64,000 nt of DNA, taken from Leyella stercorea (GTDB lineage Bacteria > Bacteroidota > Bacteroidia > Bacteroidales > Bacteroidaceae). A model generated the notes under the pieces. The model worked only from the letters and a program-made list of their open reading frames with translations. It had not been told where the DNA came from and did no database searches. The first letter of the stretch is position 1. The number at the start of each line of letters is the position of its first letter. A program made the translations under genes and the position numbers. Location: NCBI RefSeq assembly GCF_019052365.1, contig NZ_JAHQUY010000001.1, positions 70,865-134,864 of the forward strand, in the 5' to 3' direction. Positions 58,967 to 64,000 of this stretch are shown here, piece by piece.

Positions 58967-60934
58967 ATGAACCTTAATCATAAATCTATGAGTTATTTGA
59001 GATTCGAAAAAGCTCTGATGACAAACCTCGAAGAGTCGTTGCCACGCGAGTTGTTGCGTACTAATCGTTCGGGAGCATATTCCTGCTCTACGATTGTAGA
59101 TTGTAATACGCGCAAGTATCATGGCTTGCTCGTCGTGCCCGTACCGGAACTCGACGACGAGAACCATGTGCTCCTCTCTTCGCTCGACCCCACCGTTATT
59201 CAGCACGGCGCCGAGTTCAATCTTGGTTTGCACAAGTATCAGGGCAATAATTACAGTCCGAAAGGTCACAAATATATCCGAGAGTTCGATTGTGACACAG
59301 TGCCCACAACACTCTACCGCGTAGGCGGTGTGCTTCTGAAAAAAGAGGTAGTGTTCCAGCACTATGAAGACCGCATCCTTATCCGTTATACCCTTGTTGA
59401 TGCACATTCTGCAACGACATTGCGCTTCCGTCCGTTCCTTGCTTTCCGCAGCGTACGCCAGTTTACGCACGAGAATACCGTAGCTTCACGCGAGTATGCA
59501 GAAGTTACAAACGGCATCAAGACCTGCATGTACGCCGGCTACCCCGACCTTTACATGCAGTTCAGCAAGAAAGTGGAGTTCGTGTTCCAGCCCGACTGGT
59601 ACCGCGGCGTAGAATACCCGAAGGAGCAGGAGCGCGGCTACGCTTCTAACGAAGACCTCTACGTACCTGGCTACTTCGAGATGGACATCAAGAAGGGCGA
59701 GAGCATCGTGTTCTCGGCTTCAACAACAGCCTGCAAGACAACCGGTCTGAAGAAGCTCTTCCAGGAGGAAGTGGACGAGCGCTCACCGCGCGACAATTTC
59801 TTCCACTGCCTCGTCAACGCAGCGCACCAGTTCCACAACCGCACAAAGAAAGACGAGCGATACATCCTCGCCGGCTATCCTTGGTTCAAGTGCCGCGCAC
59901 GCGACACATTCATCTCTCTGCCGGGTCTTACACTCTCTATCGAGGAGGAAGACTACTTCGAGCTCGTAATGGAGACAGCCATGCGCGCACTCTACGAGTT
60001 CATGGCAGGCAAGCCGCTCACAGCGAAGATTTATGAGATAGACCAGCCCGATGTTCTGCTCTGGTGCGTATGGGCTGTGCAGCAGTATGCAAAACATTCA
60101 GGTCGCGAAAAGTGCAACCGCAAGTACGGCAAGCTGCTCTACGACGTGTTGCATTTTATCAAGGACAACCGCCACCCGAACCTGAAGCTCTGCGAGAACG
60201 GACTTCTCTACTCGGAAGGCAAGGAGAAGGCAGTAACATGGATGAACTCTACAGCCGGCGGACGCCCCGTCGTACCGCGCACAGGCTACATCGTCGAGTT
60301 CAACGCCCTCTGGTATAACGCCCTCAAGTTCTGCGCATCTATGGCTGCTGACTTTGGCGACGCCACAGAGGCTTCCGACTTCGAGCAGATGGCTACACTC
60401 TGCGGCAAGTCGTTCGTAGAGACCTTTGTCAACGAGTATGGCTACCTCTTCGACTACGTAGAGCCTAAGGACAACCCCGACTGGAGTGTACGTCCGAACA
60501 TGATATTCGCCGTTGCACTCGACTACTCGCCGCTCACACCAGCCCAGCAGAAGGCGGTGCTCGACGTCTGCACACGCGAACTCCTCACACCGAAGGGCCT
60601 GCGCTCGCTCTCGCCGAAGAGCGGCGGCTACAACCCGATGTACGTCGGTCCGCAGACACAGCGCGACTACGCTTATCATCAGGGCACAGCATGGCCTTGG
60701 CTCGGCGGCTTCTACATGGAGGCATGCCTCAAGATTTACAAGCGCACACGCCTGTCGTTCATCGAGCGTCAGATGGTGGGCTACGAGGACGAGATGACGA
60801 GCCACTGCCTCGGCACAATCCCCGAACTCTTCGACGGCAACCCGCCATTCCACGGACGTGGCGCCATCTCGTTCGCTATGAACGTAGCCGAGATTCTGCG
60901 CACTCTCGAACTCTTGGAAAAATATAAATATTAA
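58967..60934 (+). CDS. Glycogen debranching enzyme (amylo-alpha-1,6-glucosidase, GH133 type)
   Basis: This 655-residue cytosolic enzyme removes alpha-1,6 branches from glycogen. The N-terminal domain has TNRSGAYSCSTIVDCNTRKYHGLLV (about residues 32-56), the hallmark of bacterial GDE. The (alpha/alpha)6 catalytic domain follows: YPWFKCRARDTFISLPGL (about 306-323) with the carboxylates of GH133, NSTAGGRPVVPRTGYIVEFNALWYNAL, and the end GPQTQRDYAYHQGTAWPW and HGRGAISFAMNVAEILR. Start at ATG 58967 (MNLNHKS) or 58988 (MSYLRFEK, typical). It is followed 20 bases later by a GT4 gene and then a GH57-like gene, the conserved Bacteroidales glycogen cluster. Confidence 0.9.
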   Translation: MNLNHKSMSYLRFEKALMTNLEESLPRELLRTNRSGAYSCSTIVDCNTRKYHGLLVVPVPELDDENHVLLSSLDPTVIQHGAEFNLGLHKYQGNNYSPKGHKYIREFDCDTVPTTLYRVGGVLLKKEVVFQHYEDRILIRYTLVDAHSATTLRFRPFLAFRSVRQFTHENTVASREYAEVTNGIKTCMYAGYPDLYMQFSKKVEFVFQPDWYRGVEYPKEQERGYASNEDLYVPGYFEMDIKKGESIVFSASTTACKTTGLKKLFQEEVDERSPRDNFFHCLVNAAHQFHNRTKKDERYILAGYPWFKCRARDTFISLPGLTLSIEEEDYFELVMETAMRALYEFMAGKPLTAKIYEIDQPDVLLWCVWAVQQYAKHSGREKCNRKYGKLLYDVLHFIKDNRHPNLKLCENGLLYSEGKEKAVTWMNSTAGGRPVVPRTGYIVEFNALWYNALKFCASMAADFGDATEASDFEQMATLCGKSFVETFVNEYGYLFDYVEPKDNPDWSVRPNMIFAVALDYSPLTPAQQKAVLDVCTRELLTPKGLRSLSPKSGGYNPMYVGPQTQRDYAYHQGTAWPWLGGFYMEACLKIYKRTRLSFIERQMVGYEDEMTSHCLGTIPELFDGNPPFHGRGAISFAMNVAEILRTLELLEKYKY

Positions 60935-60953
60935 AATAGGAGGATAAGTATAT

Positions 60954-62225
60954 ATGAAAGTATTAATGTTCGGATGGGAGTATCCTCCTCACGTATTTGG
61001 TGGACTCGCTACCGCTAACTTCGGAATTTCTCAGGGTCTGCACGCACAGGGCGATGTCGAGACCGTGCTCTGTCTGCCGCATCCGTTCGGCGACGAGGAC
61101 CGCAGCGCCTGCCGCATCGTGGCTATGAACTGCGTGCCTATCGCTTGGCGCGACGTCAACTTCGACTACGTAAAGGAACGCGTGGGCAATATCATGGACC
61201 CAGAGTATTACTATCGTCTGCGCGACCATATCTATGCCGACTTCAACTATATGCACGTCAACGACCTTGGCTGCATGGAGTTCGCCGGCGGCTACCCGTC
61301 TAACCTGCACGAGGAGATCAACAACTACTCAATCATCGCAGGCGTAGTGGCTCGCACAGAGGACTTCGACATCATTCATGCTCACGACTGGCTCACCTAT
61401 CCAGCCGGCATCAACGCCAAGCACGTAAGCGGCAAACCGCTCTGCATACACGTTCACGCTACCGACTTCGACCGCTCGCGCGGCAAGGTGAACCCTACGG
61501 TTTACGCCATCGAGAAGGACGGTATGGACAACGCCGACTGCATCATGTGCGTGTCGGAGCTTACACGTCAGACCGTTATCCATCAGTATCATCAGGATCC
61601 GCGCAAGTGCTTCACGATGCACAACGCCGTTTATCCGCTGCGCCAGGAACTGCAGGACATCCCGCGTCCCGACCATACGGGTAAGGAGAAGGTCGTAACC
61701 TTCCTCGGACGTATCACAATGCAGAAAGGTCCGGAGTACTTCGTAGAAGCTGCCAACATGGTGCTGCAGCGCACACGCAACGTGCGTTTCTGCATGGCTG
61801 GCAGCGGCGATATGATGGACGCAATGATTTATCTCGCAGCTGAGCGCGGCATCGCCGACCGCTTCCACTTCCCAGGCTTCATGCGCGGAAAGCAAGTGTA
61901 CGAGTGTCTGAAAGACTCGGACGTTTACGTCATGCCGTCAGTTTCTGAACCGTTCGGTATCTCGCCGCTTGAGGCAATGCAATGCGGCACGCCGACAATT
62001 ATCTCTAAACAGTCGGGTTGCGCCGAAATCCTCGACAACTGTATCAAGGTTGACTACTGGGATATACACGCACTTGCCGACGCTATCTACTCAATATGTA
62101 GCAACGAGTCGCTCTTCAACTACCTCAAGGAGGAAGGAAAGCGCGAGGTCGACCAGATCACATGGGAGAAGGTTGGCGCACGTATCAAGAATCTGTACGA
62201 GCGCGTTCTCGCTGGCGACATTTAA
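60954..62225 (+). CDS. GT4-family glycosyltransferase (glycogen synthase-like)
   Basis: This 423-residue GT-B glycosyltransferase has the N-terminal FGWEYPPHVFGGLATA (about residues 6-21), with the KxGGL-like loop. IIHAHDWLT follows, and the sugar-nucleotide site lies in VTFLGRITMQKGPEYFVEA (about 244-262), with FCMAGSGDM and VMPSVSEPFGISPLEAMQCGTPTI (about 326-349) holding the E-x7-E motif. Position between GH133 and GH57-like genes supports synthesis of glycogen or a related glucan. An AGGAGG sequence 13-18 bases before the ATG is unusual in this group. Confidence 0.87.
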   Translation: MKVLMFGWEYPPHVFGGLATANFGISQGLHAQGDVETVLCLPHPFGDEDRSACRIVAMNCVPIAWRDVNFDYVKERVGNIMDPEYYYRLRDHIYADFNYMHVNDLGCMEFAGGYPSNLHEEINNYSIIAGVVARTEDFDIIHAHDWLTYPAGINAKHVSGKPLCIHVHATDFDRSRGKVNPTVYAIEKDGMDNADCIMCVSELTRQTVIHQYHQDPRKCFTMHNAVYPLRQELQDIPRPDHTGKEKVVTFLGRITMQKGPEYFVEAANMVLQRTRNVRFCMAGSGDMMDAMIYLAAERGIADRFHFPGFMRGKQVYECLKDSDVYVMPSVSEPFGISPLEAMQCGTPTIISKQSGCAEILDNCIKVDYWDIHALADAIYSICSNESLFNYLKEEGKREVDQITWEKVGARIKNLYERVLAGDI

Positions 62226-62285
62226 ACTCAAAGCAAAAAGCCAAACCGAGTAACTTACTATTCAATAATCTTAAAACAAACAATA

Positions 62286-63716
62286 ATGAAAACGATTTGT
62301 TTATATTTCGAGATACATCAGAACATACAGCTGAAGCGCTATCGTTTCTTTGATATCGGCACAGACCACTATTACTATGACGACTACGAGGACGAGCGTC
62401 TCATCACTGATGTGGCTAACCGCTCGTATATGCCGGCTCTCGAGGCTTTGGGCGAAATGTTGAAGGAGCATCCGGGCTTCTTCAAGGTGGCTTTCTCTCT
62501 CTCTGGCGTAGGCATGGAGCAGTTGGAGATTCACGCTCCGCAGGTGCTCGAGAAGTTGCAGGAACTCAATCAGACCGGTTGCGTAGAGTTCCTCGCTGAA
62601 CCTTACTCACACGGTCTTGCTTCGCTCGCTAATGAGGAGAGCTTCGCTAAGGAAGTGAAGCGCCAGTGCCAGAAGATGAAGGAATACTTCGGCAAGGAGC
62701 CTCAGGTTCTGCGCAACTCTTCGCTTATCTACAGCGACGAGATCGGTGCTCAGGCTGCTCAGATGGGCTTCAAGGGTATGCTTACCGAAGGCGCACGCCA
62801 CGTCCTCGGCTGGAAGTCGCCGCACTATGTATACAACTGCGCGCTCGCTCCCAACCTCAAGCTCTTGCTTCGCGACGTTAACCTCAGCGACGATATCTCA
62901 CTTCGTTTCAGCAATGTCGAGTGGGAGGGCTATCCGCTCTTCGCTGACAACTACGTAGACCGCATCGCCAACTTCCCTGGCGAGGAGCACGTAGTGAACA
63001 TCTTCATGGAGCTTTCTGCTCTTGGCGTGGCTCAGCCGTTGTCGAGCAACATTCTTGACTTCCTCAAAGCTCTGCCCGAATGTGCTAAGCAGCGCGGCAT
63101 CTCATTCTCTACTCCGAGCGAGATCTGCGAGACAATGGCAAGCGTAGGCGCTCTCGATGTGCCCGACACACTCTCTTGGACCGACGAGGAGCGCGACGTT
63201 AGCTCTTGGCTCGGCAACCCGATGCAGCGTGAGGCTTTCAACAAGCTCTATAGTGTAGCCGACCGTGTGCGCATCGCCGACGATCCGCGCATCAACCAGG
63301 ACTGGGACTATCTGCAGGCTTCTAACAACTTCCGTCAGATGACTACAAAGCCGTCGCAGGTAGGTATCGACCGTGGTATCTATGCTTCGCCGTTCGACGC
63401 ATTCACCAACTATATGAACATCCTCGGCGACTTCATCGCTCGCGTTAACTCGCTCTATCCTGAGTCGGTTGACAACGACGAGCTTGCTTCGCTCCTCACT
63501 ACTATCAAGAATCAGGACGAGGAAATCGAGATGAAGAACAAGGAGATTATCCGTCTGCAGACCAAGATTGAGAAGATTGAGGCTGCTGAGGAAAAACTCC
63601 GTGCTAAGCTCGAGAAGACAAAGGCTCCGAAGGCTGAGGCTGCTCCGAAGGCTGCAAAGACAGCAAAGAAGCCTGCTGCAAAGAAGGCTAAGGCTGTTGA
63701 GCCGAAGGCTGAATAA
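62286..63716 (+). CDS. GH57 alpha-amylase-like protein lacking the catalytic residues, with Lys/Ala-rich tail
   Basis: This 476-residue protein has the GH57 fold signatures: CLYFEIHQN (residues 5-13, family HQP block), GMEQLE (about 76-81), VLRNSSLIYSDEIG, then VVNIFMELSALGVAQ. In active relatives the third block has Glu (NTELIYSDE) as nucleophile and the fourth has Asp (FMDYETFGE). Here they are Ser and Glu, so hydrolysis seems unlikely. A coiled coil (about 405-445, IKNQDEEIEMKNKEIIRLQT) and a basic tail of PKAEAAPKAAKTAKKPAAKK type follow. It is the third gene of the glycogen cluster (60-base gap). It may regulate or bind glucan. I recall related catalytically altered GH57 proteins in Bacteroides. 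Confidence 0.85.
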   Translation: MKTICLYFEIHQNIQLKRYRFFDIGTDHYYYDDYEDERLITDVANRSYMPALEALGEMLKEHPGFFKVAFSLSGVGMEQLEIHAPQVLEKLQELNQTGCVEFLAEPYSHGLASLANEESFAKEVKRQCQKMKEYFGKEPQVLRNSSLIYSDEIGAQAAQMGFKGMLTEGARHVLGWKSPHYVYNCALAPNLKLLLRDVNLSDDISLRFSNVEWEGYPLFADNYVDRIANFPGEEHVVNIFMELSALGVAQPLSSNILDFLKALPECAKQRGISFSTPSEICETMASVGALDVPDTLSWTDEERDVSSWLGNPMQREAFNKLYSVADRVRIADDPRINQDWDYLQASNNFRQMTTKPSQVGIDRGIYASPFDAFTNYMNILGDFIARVNSLYPESVDNDELASLLTTIKNQDEEIEMKNKEIIRLQTKIEKIEAAEEKLRAKLEKTKAPKAEAAPKAAKTAKKPAAKKAKAVEPKAE

Positions 63717-63910
63717 TGTTTGCGGTTGCAAATGCAAGTTGTGAAGCTTAATCGTTCTGATTATAACGCTGAGTCGTTAAGATTGCAATGTTCAAGCAAA
63801 GCAGAATGTGTTTGCAACAGCAACAGTTGAATCTATTGAATTAATAAGAAGTATTAAGGTTCTTGTACAATTAAATATTGGTTATAAAGGTTTAAATGTC
63901 CTACTGCGAG

Positions 63911-63931
63911 ATGCCGTGGGGCATTTTTTTA
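63911..63931 (+). terminator. Short terminator downstream of the glycogen cluster
   Basis: ATGCC (63911-63915) pairs with GGCAT (63920-63924), followed by TTTTTTT. The 190 bases between the GH57-like stop and this site, and the last 70 bases of the window, show no gene. Confidence 0.65.
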
Positions 63932-64000
63932 TTATTGCTTCTATATAACAAAGTTCATTGTTATTATCTCAACTTGTTTGCCATTCTGGCAAAGGGAACT

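Overview
The window looks like the chromosome of a member of the Bacteroidales, most probably a Prevotella-like (Prevotellaceae) species. The signs are TAnnTTTG-type -7 promoter boxes with a TTG/TTTG element about 19-20 bases upstream, weak Shine-Dalgarno sites, exported proteins with C-terminal tails of the type IX secretion (T9SS) kind, and Bacteroidales families (DUF5020, DUF3098, Omp28-like, GH133/GT4/GH57 glycogen cluster). Most genes are fairly GC-rich and rich in GAC/AAC/CGC codons. One block at about 29.9-37.8 kb is clearly more AT-rich.

Layout. 0-2 kb: a purine permease (cut by the window edge) and a Tsx-like outer-membrane barrel, read leftward. 2-10.6 kb: cca, then a three-gene RND efflux operon followed by an lpxA homologue. 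10.8-16.3 kb: a radical SAM gene (leftward), then ftsX, a DUF3098 gene, uppP, truB, queA and folK. 16.8-21.7 kb: two large exported proteins. 21.8-24.5 kb: rpsO, typA and an orphan XRE regulator. 24.6-29.8 kb: an outer-membrane barrel, a small membrane protein, a sugar kinase fused to a RapZ C-terminal domain, a MurU-like uridylyltransferase and guaA. 29.9-37.8 kb: an acquired defence-type island (PLD-nuclease/helicase plus a frameshifted Eco57I-type adenine methyltransferase), with a broken XRE regulator on one side and a decayed transposase on the other, and related repeats at both edges. 37.9-42.1 kb: a hybrid sensor kinase overlapping a sigma-54 response regulator (leftward). 42.3-54.4 kb: a cluster of exported proteins (S8 protease, Omp28-like protein, two tandem paralogues, a large beta-rich protein). 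54.5-58.8 kb: candidate sRNA, mscL, gap, miaA and a lipid kinase. 59-63.7 kb: a glycogen cluster (GH133, GT4, GH57-like).

The most unusual feature is the repeat content. Intergenic arrays of several sequences share an exact 22-base period (about 3.5, 16.5, 28.1, 42.9 and 56.6 kb). A palindromic element with covarying arms (GGTGCAGTTG-TCT-CAACTGCACC and GGTGCACTTG-TCT-CAAGTGCACC) sits both between genes and, in either orientation, in frame inside the hybrid kinase, including within its HPt domain. A GC-rich element supplies the stop codon of one gene and the last 12 codons of the MurU-like gene. All function calls come from reading the sequence; no database search was run.
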